The notes beneath the pieces were generated by a model that was not told the origin of the DNA, searched no databases, and saw nothing but the letters and a program-made list of their open reading frames with translations. Position numbers and translations under genes: made by a program. Below, piece by piece: positions 1 to 11,394 of a DNA stretch of 64,000 bases; position 1 is the first letter of the stretch, and the number at the start of each line of letters is the position of its first letter. Origin of the DNA: Isoetes taiwanensis. Its lineage: Eukaryota; Streptophyta; Lycopodiopsida; Isoetales; Isoetaceae. The stretch covers positions 488,835 through 552,834 of the forward strand of contig JAJEKV010000041.1 of the NCBI GenBank assembly GCA_021234155.1, read 5' to 3'.

Positions 1-1714
1 ATGCCATACAGAGAGACATAAAAATGATTGCAATACACATGACACAAAATATCCCACAATGCACAAGTTAATAAAACGTGTCAGATGCTTTTGTTGTTTT
101 TCTCTTCACTAGTGCTTTTTGTGATTCAAAGTCCATCTAGCTATACTTCATATCTGCGAGGGCAATTTTTCAGTGCAAAAAAGGTAGGTCTAACAAGCAC
201 GATATGGAGCGGATAAAACACAACTCGCCTCTTAGTATCGTTAGATTGAGAAATGACTTTTGACCATTGGTCTGATGCTCTTCCTTCTCAGCTCTTAGTA
301 CTATTAGATTCATAAATGCCTTCTAACCATTGGCATCACATAAGTGGTTGGATTTCATGCTTCTCATATACAGGTTGCATCCTTAAGTTAGCAATAAAAT
401 ATGAAACCACATATGTTGACATACTATTCTAGTCTTCATATTCTAAAATCATCCTTTCCTCTATATTGATTAAGCGTTCTTTATACTTGCTTCAACCAAT
501 TTGTAGCCTCTTCAGGACATTGAGCAAGTCTTTGTTATCTAAGTGGTTTCCCATTGATGCTATTTGAAAACTTTCATAATGCTAATTAGCAGGATGGCAT
601 CATGCATGGATTTCATTGGCTTCTTCCATGACAAACATGATATTAGTTGATGATTTGCTAACATCTCTTGCAAAACTCAGGTGCTAGTTAAGAAACTTGA
701 ACTAGGTAGATGCAAGGGTGTCATATCAGCATGGCCTTTTTAGTTATAAAGTACCTAAAAGGGGCATAGCTAGTACCAGAGTTTAAACATGGCAATCTTT
801 GAGATGTCATATAAGTAAGGGAAGAGAATTGCATTTGCAAATGCCAAACTTTCCTACCTAATGGCAGCCTTCCTTATGACAATTAGGTGTATGTTTACTA
901 ACTATATCATCCTTTTGGCCCGAATACTTCCGCCTACAATCACTCATTGTGTCCATCTGTGCTTAGAGATATCCTTTTTGTTTGATTATTTTTTAATGGC
1001 ACGATGGGATTAGGAGCGGATTTGTTTTAAACTATAAAGTTTGCAACAGGGTAATGGTGCTCTACATGGAACCCAAAGCACATAGTTTTTAGGACTATGC
1101 AAAATATGGTAATCAAGAAGCGAAGAATTCTTTTCTTGGATGCTTTGTTTTACATGAAGTTTTGCTAGGGCAGGACCTATACTAAAGGAACCTATACTAA
1201 CTAATGGATTGATTAGGAGCAAAGGAGAAAGTAGAGAACTTTAGTGAAGTCATTTTATTGATTCCAATGTTTATTATTCAACAGTTTCATATTGTCTTCC
1301 TTGTTGCCCGTGTTTGCTAAGGCAGACACATAATGCTTTATTTCAATGATATGCTTTCTAATACTATGTTGCCTTTGTTCTATTTTCGTTTAGGAGCATT
1401 TCAATAACGGGATATTCTCATAACATTGCAATAGTAGCTAATGTAATATTAGTACGATTAGAGCATCTTCATGTTTAGAGTCCACAGTTGCAATTACTTT
1501 AAGATGTAACAATTTTACTACTGTAGTTGCCCTTATATTTGTAAATAGAACTGTAATAATATAAAGAAAATGAAAAGAAAAAACGATATAAGAACTCACA
1601 TATGCAAAATAATATTGGATGTGCACTTATAAGCATCTTATGAGCCTTTTTTTCCTTCTGATTTAATCCCGATCATAGTAATTGCTTTTTATATGTAAAG
1701 GAAGGTAGTGATCT
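1..1714. other. gene-free upstream region of RSPH1
   Basis: AT-rich DNA without a convincing coding exon, RNA gene or mobile element end. The short open frames here have no recognisable domain and no splice context. The part next to position 1715 must hold the promoter and 5' UTR of the RSPH1 gene, but I see no diagnostic element that fixes a transcription start. Confidence 0.5.
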
Positions 1715-2870
1715 ATGGCTGATGATGAAGATGAATTGGAGGGTGAAGAGGGCGAGAAGGCTGTTACGGTATAGAATATATTTGCTCATGATATGTTTGG
1801 TCATATATACTGGAGTTACGTCAGTTATGCATCATGCTCTAATAAATCTATATGGTAAACTGCTACAGACATGGACTGGTGAATTAGTTGATTTTATCCC
1901 ACATGGTGAAGGGGTGGCAACATTTCCAAATGAGGATACATATGAAGGAAGTTATGACCATGGCAAAAGGACAGGCCACGCCCTTTACAAGTTTAAGAAT
2001 GGAGCTCAGTTTGAAGGCACATATGTTGACAACATGAGAAATGGACGTGGCATTATGAAATATCCTGATACTGGAGTCTACGATGGTATATATTATATTC
2101 TATATTTATTCCCGCTTCTTTATAAGTATTAGCCTTAAATCGACATTTCTATATTATTTGAATAATGGATGGATATTTGCTCTTTATAGGAGAATGGAAG
2201 TCAGATAAAAAAGATGGCAAAGGGATATACACCTACCCAAATGGGGATTTGTATAAGGGAGAATGGAAGAATGACTTGCGGCATGGTGTAGGAACTTATT
2301 ACTTCAAGGAAAGCATGAGCCAGGTATTGACGTGACTTTGCTTTTATATCCTCAGAAATGAACTAACATTGCAATTGAATATGGTATAGAGAAGTTGTTT
2401 ATTAAGTTTTTGTTTTTGAAGGGGGGAAGTGGGGATAGAGGACAGTTCCAAATGTAAGTGTGATTGGCTTGGGTGAATAAGTTATCAAGACTAGATGGTT
2501 ATTTTAGATTCAACGATGTTTGGTTGTCCAAACTTGGAATCAACAGTGCTTCAACCTTGTTTTGCCATGTTTTGTTCAAACAATTTGAAGTATAAAAAGA
2601 GATTGTGAAGTATTAGCAAATTAATTTTCTTTTTTTTTCATTACCTCATTTAGTGCTTCGACATTTATTTTGCAGTATACTGGTACTTGGAACTTTGGAT
2701 TGTTTAGCTTTGGAGAATGGATTCTTCGGGATGGAACTGTGTACTCGGGAACATTTTTAGATAACAAACCTAATGGAGAGGGAAAATATAACTTCTCTTC
2801 ATCTGGAAACACGCTACATGGGATGTGGGAAAAGCATAATTGGGTTTCTGGACCTGTACTATCGTCATAA
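1715..2870 (+). CDS. RSPH1: radial spoke head protein 1 homolog (MORN-repeat protein), four exons
   Basis: Radial spoke heads link outer doublets to the central pair in motile 9+2 axonemes; RSPH1 is a MORN-repeat head component. Exons read as 1715-1768, 1869-2085, 2190-2323 and 2676-2870, all with GT-AG borders and matching phases, giving 199 residues. The chosen ATG opens a short acidic leader (MADDEDELEGEEGEKAVT), as RSPH1 proteins have. Then come about seven MORN units, with cores such as YEGSYDHGKRTGHALYKFKNG-like and YKGEWKNDLRHGVGTYYF. The fifth and sixth units (YTGTWNFGLFSFGEW, then YSGTFLDNKPNGEGKY) match the order of the RSPH1 C-terminal core. No internal stop or frameshift is present and the introns are short. 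The animal-type long C-terminal tail is absent. A different MORN protein is possible, but unit order and the acidic start favour RSPH1. Confidence 0.85.
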
Positions 2871-3730
2871 ATTTTGTCTATTTATTTTTATATCATTTTT
2901 CACCTATTGCGGTATTAAATGCAAAAGATAATTCTAGTTTCTAGATAAATAACCTATGCTATTTCAACTACTTTTTCAAACAAGAAGGTAGTTCCAACTA
3001 CTATACAAAAGTTTCACAAAACACTTGCATAAATTTAATATGTCTTTCCAAGCGAATCTGGAAATTTCAAATGTTTGACAAACTTATAAAATGTTAGATT
3101 CTGTTAAGAGACGTGGAGATGCCAATCATCAAAGCAAGTCTATAAAAATTTTGTAGAAGAAAATAACCTAATGAGGGGTAGTTATAGGAATGTTTCTGGC
3201 CCATCATAATATCGACTTAAAGATAGCTTGTCAATAATAGATTGCCATAGTGTCTGATGGCCATGACTATACCTTGCTACCCTTTACCATAGTTCAAATC
3301 AAGTTGGCTGCATTGGATTGGAGTAGTAGGTGAGTGCAAGTCCCACCATGTGGTGTTTGACCTCTGGCCAAAGCAACCTCTTTATAGAAGGGTATAAGCA
3401 CCGCCTTATAACCCATCTAGTATGACATCGTCCTTTTCCCATCTAGCTTCCCATCCATTGCAAATACTAGGGGAACACGGCTACAAGATTTATGTAGATA
3501 AAATTTATATCACTTTCTTCACCATCATTTTTCCGCACAAATTATATCCACCCAAATTATATCTGTCGAAACGAGTTAGGCTCCCAAGAATAGGACACCT
3601 CCCCAATTTTATTCTATGGAAACCTTCCCAACTTTTGATCAAAGCCTGGGGAGGTTTCCATGGTTTCTAACTTAGGGAGATTTCCATTCTTCTGACTTTG
3701 GGAGGTTTCTATAAAATTATAATACTATAG
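2871..3730. other. intergenic DNA with GGAGGTTTCC-type repeats at its end
   Basis: No gene is seen. The first part is the RSPH1 3' flank. From about 3590 the sequence repeats short blocks built on GGGGAGGTTTCCAT and its reverse complement. The same motif family returns at about 5370-5660, partly in opposite orientation. Confidence 0.4.
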
Positions 3731-3733
3731 ATT

Positions 3734-3847
3734 GATCTTTTTGATCCACAATAGCATCTCGTCATAATTAACCTAAATTTAACGTCTAATGATCTTTTTT
3801 ATCCACAATAGTATCTCGTCATAATTAATCTAAATTTAATGTTTATG
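3734..3847. repeat. 57-bp tandem duplication
   Basis: Two head-to-tail copies with a 57-bp period start at 3734 and 3791 (both begin GATCTTTTT or GATCTTTTTT, then ATCCACAATAG). They differ by only a few substitutions. Confidence 0.8.
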
Positions 3848-3954
3848 GCCTGATTTATTCCCTCTTTCTTTTGGATACCTTTTTCTATTTCAATTGCATA
3901 ATGCTTTTTCTAGCCAAAAGGACCAAAGCAGCGTTATTCTATTCCTCCTCGAGG

Positions 3955-4075
3955 AGGTTTGGTGATTCATCTGGCTATTCTTCTATTGGGAAGGTTTGAA
4001 AGGTTTGGTGATTCATGTGGCTATTCTTCTATTGGGAAGGTTTGGCGATTCATCTGGCAATTCTTCCATTTTATC
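3955..4075. repeat. three-copy short tandem repeat
   Basis: Units beginning AGGTTTGGTGATTCAT start near 3955, 4001 and 4038. A 9-bp AAGGTTTGA slip makes the first spacing 46 rather than 37. Each unit carries CTGGCTATTCTTC or a close variant. Confidence 0.75.
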
Positions 4076-4194
4076 ATATATTTTCTGGTGCACTATTTCT
4101 TTTGTAAGTTTACACTTCGTGATATCGGATTAGGGGAAACCCAAGTTCCAGAGGCATTTCATTCTAAGAAGGATTTTTCTTCCTAAGAGAATCC

Positions 4195-4990
4195 TGGTTG
4201 CCAATTTATTGAAAAGCAGATGTAGAAGTATGCAGGGGTATGCAGGGGACTAGTTTTTCTAGAAGAGCCATCATCAACTTTATGACTTCATAGAATGTGT
4301 GTGTGTGTGTGTTTAAGGCAAGATTTTTATTTTTATATAAAAATGGTACAAGACCTTATTTAGACCCCACGAGCCAAATAGGAAGTATTCTAGCAAAAAT
4401 GGCTCCAGTAGCCAAATGCCTAATAGTTAAAGCTCATATAACAGTAATCATTAGTGAACACCATAGGATGGTGCCCTTGTACTTTAATAATCGAGACTTC
4501 CTTAACCTCTTCTTTATCATAGTCTGCACAGTACTAAGTAGGCCTGGTCTTCTTCCCATCTGCTGCAAGTACTATGGAAGGCAATGACATTTGCAAAGTG
4601 AACAAAGATTTTCCTAGACCTCAAGGAGCACAGCCGAAGAATGTACTTAGAAAAATAAGATATGCCCACACAAGAATGTTTTCTTGATATACTACTAAAG
4701 ATCATGCCTATTGGTTGCCAATTTATTGAAAAGCAGATGTAGAAGTATGCAGGGGTATGTAGGGGTATGTTGAAGAGCCATCATCAACTTTATGACTTCA
4801 TAGAATGTTTTCTTGATATACTGCTAAAGAATCATGCCTACGGGTTGCCAATTTATTGAAAAGCAGATGTAGATGTAGGGCTATGCATAGGAGGGCTATG
4901 CATAGGAGTAATTTTTCCAGAAGAGCCATCATCAAATTTATGACTTCATAGAATGTTTTCTTGATATACTGCTAAAGATCATGCCTAGAG
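4195..4990. repeat. about 130-bp tandem repeat, three copies, first one interrupted
   Basis: Each copy begins GGTTGCCAATTTATTGAAAA and ends CTAAAGATCATGCC or nearly so. Copies run at about 4195-4297 plus 4679-4712, 4713-4841, and 4842-4990. The first is split by an insertion at 4298-4678, so the array is older than the insert. Confidence 0.8.
4298..4678 (-). mobile_element. retroposon-like insert with (CA)n tail
   Basis: The segment sits inside the first copy of the tandem repeat and is bounded by the direct repeat AGAATG (4292-4297 and 4673-4678), a likely target-site duplication. On the minus strand it ends in a CA run, seen as TGTGTG on the plus strand. Next to that is AAGGCAAGATTTTTATTTTT, closely related to the poly-T-flanked copy at 13,681. 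It therefore looks like a short non-LTR retroposon copy in minus orientation. No coding capacity is visible. Confidence 0.5.
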
Positions 4991-5103
4991 CTATGCCTCT
5001 GAAGGGAAAGTGATGTTTGTATGCTATTGCAACCATGTGATGTTTGTATGTTGCAACCATGTGCTTTTCTTTTGCTTTTGCTAAATTCATCATTTTTGCT
5101 ATG

Positions 5104-5313
5104 CATAAATCCAATATCTTGCTATTTTAGCCTATCTAATTGCATAAATCCAATTATCTTGCTATTTTAGCCTCTATCTAATTGCTATCTGTATTGCATT
5201 TGCTGGGCATTCTCGCTTTGCTGGACTTTCACCAAATTGACAAGACCATTTAAACAACCACCAAGGTGACTTTCACCAAATTGACAAGATCATTCAAACA
5301 ACCACGAGGTGCA
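5104..5313. repeat. two adjacent short tandem duplications
   Basis: An approximately 50-bp unit containing GCATAAATCCAATATCTTGC is doubled at about 5104-5190. A 44-bp unit starting TTTCACCAAATTGACAAGA is doubled at about 5227-5313. Confidence 0.7.
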
Positions 5314-5648
5314 TTGATTACCCATTAAAAAAGCACGTGGATCGAGGTGACTGGAGCATGAATCTTGGTTTTATGGAAACCTCCCCAATTTTAATAAAAA
5401 TTGAAAACCTCCTCAGTTTTCCAAATGGAAAAAACTTCTCCAAGGTCGAACACAAAAAATTATGGAGGTTTCCATTAATAAAATTGGGAACCTCCCCCAT
5501 TTTCTAAAATAGAAATTTCCCCAAATCATACAAAGAAAATTGGGGAAGACAGGGTTTGAAGAAAATTAATTAGGAGGTTTCCACAAAAAAGGTGTTTTAA
5601 GTTTCCATGAAAACTTGAGGGGGTTTTCAAGGAAAATTATGGAGGTTT

Positions 5649-6753
5649 CCATGGAAGTGCCCCTATAAGGTTCCCAAATTCTCTTTTCCTATGATTTTGG
5701 CAGTGGTTTGGCGGGAAAAGGGGGAGAGGGTTATTTCTTACTATGATTTTGTTAGTGGTTTGGCGAGAAATGTTAGGGTTAATTATTTTGTTTCGTATTT
5801 GGGGAGGGTATCTCTGGCATGGTTGGGCCTAGATTTGGCGGCTGTATTGTATTCTAAATCGTATGTGGAGGGTATTTTTGCAACTGTTTGAGCTGCTTAT
5901 TGCCGTATATGTGAATTTGGATTTGTGTTTCATGGTGTTAATTTGGAAAGAAATTTTGCTTTGGAGATCGGGTGGAGAGGTCAGGGAGGCACGCTGGAGA
6001 GGTCCAGGCTTGAGGCGCCGAGCAGGATGAGAAAGGGCGGCATGAGAAAGGGCGCAGAGCAGGAGACGGCTGCTTTGGTTTAGGGCGATTCTGCTTTAGG
6101 CTGCTTTGGTTTAGGCCGATTCTGCTTTAGGCTGCTTTGGTTTAGGCCGATTTTTAGCTTCGTTTTTGGAGATGAAGGGCACGGAGGTGGCGGTCTGAAG
6201 CCGGATTTGAGGTGCTGGGCCGGGTTTGGGAGCTGCTACTGCTGGATAGGCCGGATTTGAGGTGCTTGCTTCGGCCGGATTTGAGGGCGGTTGTACTTGA
6301 CCTCAGTTTCATGCACAAAGAGGGCTTCTGTTCCGGCCCAGAATCATGCATGGACAGTCTGGCTACCAGTCTGGTCCCTGGTCTTTTAGTTCCCTGCTCT
6401 TCTTTAATCTGCTGCTCTGTGTTTGTGACGTTGTGCGTTGCCATCGGAAGTCCAGTTGTGAGGCAAACAGTAGATTCAGATGCAGGGCCGACTTTAAGCG
6501 GAGTTGGAGGTTTGCTGTTCACAGGGCGAACGCAAAGAGCTATGGTTTAGGTCCATATTGTGGCAGGGGTGTTTTTGTCAGCACCATAGGATTTGTGGTG
6601 CGTTTTCTGTGGGAAAATGTTTATATCCGTGGATGGGGAACAACCCCACGAATATGCCGCAAATCAACGGCTTACAGTCAACCTTACCAAAAAAACCCGA
6701 TAAGGAATGGATAATAATGAATAATATGATACCCACCCATGGAAGTGCCCCTA
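5649..6753. mobile_element. 1.07-kb insertion flanked by 17-bp direct repeats
   Basis: The 17-mer CCATGGAAGTGCCCCTA occurs at 5649-5665 and again at 6737-6753. The inserted 5666-6736 is more GC-rich than its surroundings. The match stops sharply on both sides, as a target-site duplication would, and the length suits retrotransposition by a LINE-type enzyme. The right end is AT-rich (GATAATAATGAATAATATG) rather than pure poly-A. Open frames on both strands at 6150-6780 have no recognisable domain, so I do not call a gene. Confidence 0.5.
6069..6161. repeat. 31-bp tandem repeat, three units
   Basis: Units start at 6069, 6100 and 6131, each GCTGCTTTGGTTTAGG followed by GCGATTCTG or CCGATTCTG. 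The third unit is degenerate at its end. Nearby, GCCGGATTTGAGG recurs three times at 6200-6290. Confidence 0.8.
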
Positions 6754-7904
6754 CTTGTGCTAAGATTAGATTGTTAGCCAGCTAGATTTATATTCTTAGA
6801 TTTATATGCGAAGGATTATTCAGCTTCCAGACCATGATTGAATGCGCTATTCATAGGCACCAAGATGTGCAGTAGTGAATGAGGATTAGGTCCATGGGCG
6901 CCATAGCAACAGCTCTGACTTCTAACGTGTTTCCAAAAACAAAGCTTACTGCAAATAAAAAACTTACTACATTTTCACTGCTTCTCAGAGAATGAACTAA
7001 ATTGACATGCTAGATCCACTTCGAAAGGAACAAGCAAAGGGGTTAGAAGACTAATATGAAAGCCACTCAGGCCACTCAGTGCAAGCCTCACAGCTTAAAA
7101 GCTTTCAACAAGCAAAAGCTCAGGAAACAAAAATACTCGTCATCGTGGCATTGCTAAAACCATCCCTAAAATATTCTGAAACCAAGTTCATAACAAAATT
7201 CATTGCTTGTTGGAGGCATTTTAGACCCTCAGCGACCCGTGAAAAATCATCCGCCAAAAGAACTCGCAAAGAAGAATGTCCATACATTTAAGCATGGGCA
7301 AACTATATATGCGCACTCAATCGGCTTAAGTGTCAGACGGCACTTCCTATCAGGGCATTTTTCATCACAGAGCCTAAAATGCTTTCCTTTCAGATTACAC
7401 TACGTTCAAAAACTCTGCTAAAAACAATCAATTAAATCCTAGAACAAGATGCAGCCATCAGAGCACTAGTTTTCAGAGAAACATACTCTGTCCGCATCAA
7501 AGTCCACTAAAAAGCACATCATTTGGCTTGCGGATTCAAACAAAAAAAAAAAAAATCAGAGAAAAGACGAATCAGAGGATATGGCTTGAGCTCAAAAGAG
7601 CGGATCGAAAGTTTAGAATAAGTGCCGATCATTCGGAGAAAGATTTCTCGTCATCTTTGTTGATTGAAAGAGTGGAATGCAGGGTTTTCATGCTCTGCCG
7701 AACCCTAAAACTCGATACCCTAACCCTAAAGACTTAAAAAAAAGGGAAATTTATAGGCTGGAATGGGTCTTAGATATTGCCTCGGGTTGCCGGCCTAATG
7801 TCCTAGCTCCTAGCATGTGTTTTTGCTCGGGTTTTAACGTTCGTATGTGCAACTTTGGCAACAACGCATGTTGATATTAGCAAGGAATGGACATTATTTG
7901 TTTT
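6754..7904. other. intergenic DNA, no gene recognised
   Basis: AT-rich spacer. The only motif noted is a short cluster of plant telomere-like CCCTAAA words at about 7700-7732. That is too short to be an interstitial telomere array. Confidence 0.4.
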
Positions 7905-8146
7905 CGTAAAGGCAGGTTAGATGCAATCCAGGCCACGGAGCCAACCACGATGCACCACGTGGCAATGTTTCTTTTAAAGAATGTTGCCTAAAATTTTTGA
8001 ACGGCCGCAAAACTTGGCTCTCTGTTTTTACTCGACAGATCGAAGTTTTTACCTGCGATTCTGCAGTTTCTACCCCCCGATTCTACTGTTTTACTTGCAA
8101 TTCTGATGTTTCTACCCGCCTGGATTGCATCTAACCTGCCTTCACG
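7905..8146. mobile_element. 242-bp element with about 28-bp terminal inverted repeats (MITE-like)
   Basis: The left arm 7905-7933 and right arm 8118-8146 are inverted copies; the shared core is AAGGCAGGTTAGATGCAATC and continues CAGGC. One mismatch falls at CGTAAAGG versus CGTGAAGG. The interior is non-coding. Size and structure fit a miniature inverted-repeat element. I could not see a clear target-site duplication. Confidence 0.65.
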
Positions 8147-8153
8147 TTATGCC

Positions 8154-8241
8154 AAAGACCTTCTGCTTGCATTTCTGGGCTGTCAAGCATGCCTCGCGCG
8201 TCGGCATGCTTGACAGCCAGAAATGCAAGCAGAAGGTCTTT
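8154..8241. repeat. near-perfect hairpin, about 39-bp stem and 9-nt loop
   Basis: The left arm 8154-8193 and right arm 8203-8241 are reverse complements except for one extra G in the left arm (TTCTGGGCTG versus the complement of CAGCCAGAA). The loop is TCGCGCGTC. A transcript from either strand would fold into one long duplex. It may be a young microRNA or siRNA precursor, or a palindromic transposon remnant. It lies seven bases from the inverted-repeat element on its left. Confidence 0.85.
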
Positions 8242-8325
8242 CCCCTTATACGTAAGTTATTTAAATTGTAATGAAAGTATCAAACTTTGCCTTTATGGAT
8301 TTAAAAAAAAAACAATGCTTTATAT

Positions 8326-9165
8326 GGAATGTGTTACGTTGCCAAGCTAATATCTTGTCTTGTGTTGTCACTTGGCATTTAACGTCCATAAATGTGCATC
8401 TTTTCTCAATTGCAAGAATGGACATGATTTGCTTATGCAAATATTTTTGTTGTTGAACTTGTCTAATGAAAGTATCAACATTGCATTAACTTTGTTTTTA
8501 AAGGGTGGATTTTAGTAGAGAAAACAATGCTTTATAAGGAATATGGGGGCCAAGTAAACCTTTCTCTAAAATAAAAAATTTAGACAGACATACTTAAAAT
8601 TTATGCTCAAAATTTCACGCTTAGAAGTAGTTAAGTACATTAATAAAGAATAGGTACAAATATTAAAAACACAAATTTTCGTCTTGGTTCTGGAGAAGTA
8701 TAGCTTGCTTGAAAATTGGCTCTCCGGCTTGAGAATTGCCTTTGCATGTTTGAATGGAGATGGATAATCAGCTATTCTGAAGCAGGCATTACAACACCAT
8801 TCTTCAAAACGGCTTAAACTCTGGCACTGTCCTTCAAAAACGGCTCAAACCCTAGCCCAAAATAAAATCCAAAAACCTTTGCTAGAAAGACTGTAAAGCA
8901 TTCTAAAATTTGCTTTGGGCTGGAAATGGCATATCACTGGCGTTATTGGCGGCCAAAAAAATGGATGCCCTTCTTAGAAACATTTTAATATTGTCTTGTT
9001 TTTTCACATAGCATTTAACGTCCATATCCGTGCAACTTCTAAAAACATCACAGATTGATGCTTGCAAGAATGGCCATGATTTGCTTATGTAAATATCTTT
9101 GTTGTTGAAATTGTCTAATGATAGTATCATTATTGTATTAACTTTGTGTTTAAAGGATAGAATTT
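8326..9165. repeat. diverged direct duplication of about 190 bp
   Basis: The segments 8326-8514 and 8979-9165 match in order: GCATTTAACGTCCATA, GCAAGAATGG, CATGATTTGCTTATG, then GTATCA and ATTAACTTTG. Neither copy is coding; the spacer is about 460 bp. Confidence 0.65.
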
Positions 9166-9175
9166 CGTCCCGCAT

Positions 9176-11394
9176 TTCAAAGATTCCAATATTAACACAC
9201 TCTAGTCATTAGTGGATGTAAGCATGCACTTTAATAAGCACGCACTTCCTAATGTAATGTGAGCGCCTATAATATGTGCTCCATATCTGCTTTTCCTTTA
9301 TGTTGTGGAAAATGAAAATTATGGAGTTCCTCTACTTCTACTTCATCAAGTGATTGGACATGGACATAGTAAATGACATGATTAACTATTTTCTAAGGTT
9401 GATTTATTACAATGGAAAAGAGGACGGCAATTAGGTGAAGCAAATATAAATTAAATATCCTATGAAGTTCTTAGAAGGCCAAACTAACAATAAATCAAGC
9501 CAATCTCTTGGAACTTCATCATGCCCCTTTTATGATCTTTTACTTGTAAAGACCTCAGTCCACGTAGGCAGGTCCAGTACAACCAACAAATGATATACAA
9601 CACTCATTAGGATGCGCGCACTCGTCATAGTAGAAGCATTCATTGCTTATATATATGATCTTATAGTCCTATGATGGTAAACACTTACCTTCAGAAGACT
9701 AATGTACCTGCAGTATGGCATCCTCTCATATAAGTCCTTGAACCAATTTTTGAATACAGTTACAAGTGTATGGCAAAGTATTTGAAATGAATAGGAAATT
9801 TTCTTCTCACCTTAGGATGAACAGGCACCTGCGGATTTGGATGGAATTTATTCTACTAATAAAATTTTGGTTCGAAAAATTTCCTTTAAATCTCAGAAAC
9901 AAAAGAATATCAAAAAATTTGTAGCCTACAAAGAAAAATTGATTTTCAATAACAATATATTTTTCCAGCAAAAATAACATAAACAAGACATGGTGAACAA
10001 AGCATTATTTTGACAATGTAATCTGATTCTTAGAATGAAGTAATGTGGAGGCTACAATTTAAGAATTGATACAATAATGTGCTTCTGTAGAGAAAAAAGA
10101 ATAAAGAAGCAATGTATTCAAAGGGCTCAATGGCTTCTACCTTTCTTGCTATTAATGGTTTCTACCTTTCTTGCTATCAACGACAAAACAATGTTCCTCG
10201 ATGTCGAGCTCACTATCGTATAGAACATTCCGAGAAAAGGCCCATCGCAGTTTTCTAATGCATTAGATGACTGCTTGGATGCCGCCAATAAACACAAGTC
10301 GGAAAGATCTTCTAAATGGGTATGCATGCTAGTACTAATTTGATCATCTGAAACATTTTTGATATGGCAATCGCAAACCCGCAATGGCAAAATCCGGCAT
10401 AGGAAGTAGCAAGAAAGAGCTAGAAAAGAATCCCTGCCTCACCCTCCTACTCCTCGATGCCAAACTTCTATTATTAAACTTCTATTATCAAATCCTTGTT
10501 AGGTAAGGAAAGGAAGGAATTGAAAATTTGAATTTTATTTCTTTGGCCTGACCTTGGCCATTTATTACATGTAGGGATACATAAATACAATTAGAGAACC
10601 ATTTTAAAAAAAAAACATACTAACCAACCATATATAAAAATATCCTATAATTTATTTTTTTAACCGAAAAAAATCCTACCTATATAAAAATGAACGGGAA
10701 AAATCCTTATATGTCTCTTTTTTTGATCGGCTGTATATCCTACTACATTTTAGGTGAATCAGAAAATCTTTTTATGAACCTGAAATTCTGTGAAGCGCTT
10801 AGGACTTTGCGCACGTAGACAGTTACCCTCACGTCAAACATAATATAAAAATTGTGATTTTGTAGCTAATGACCACTACATCAATTACACCTCATGTAGC
10901 AATAAAAGTAAAAATGTGGCACACTAAATTCTCTTAAAACCACCAAATCATAGATGGTGCAGTTTATATTGATTGGGAAGCTATGATTACCATATAAAAG
11001 TAATGTGCCTACAATAATTTTTTCATTTTGTTGATATTATTTGATGGCTTTTGGATTGTCCCCTGTTAAAGGCAATTCCTTAGGGGAAGGGTGGGTTTGG
11101 GGTATCTTCAAGGATATTACAGGCATATCTAATGATCTAACGTCCATTATTATCCATTGAATTTCTGACAACGGAATTTTTTTTTGTACTTTTTCATATG
11201 AATTTGGGCCTAAGGTTTTTGGATCTCAATTTTATTATTATTATTATTATTTTTTTTTTTGTTTTTGTGGCCATCGGGAAACTCATTTTGCCCTAATAAT
11301 TTGTTTTGAGGTTTTAAGATTTTAGACTATATGGCTTAGATAACACCTTGTTTTTTTAGACATAAAGTAATATTTAGGCTGAGTGGTTTATTTA
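9176..11394. other. intergenic DNA, no gene recognised
   Basis: AT-rich spacer. A 20-bp tandem doubling of GGCTTCTACCTTTCTTGCTA-like sequence lies at about 10,130-10,175. A minus-strand open frame at 10,127-10,390 is not alignable by eye to any family, so I leave it uncalled. An ATT/T-rich run occurs at 11,230-11,262. Confidence 0.35.

Noticed and set aside
6154-6785. Overlapping open frames on both strands inside the GC-rich insert
   Set aside because: Higher GC reduces stops on all frames. The frames have no recognisable motif and overlap each other.
7690-7735. Telomere-like CCCTAAA words
   Set aside because: Only three or four imperfect copies, far too few for an interstitial telomere array.
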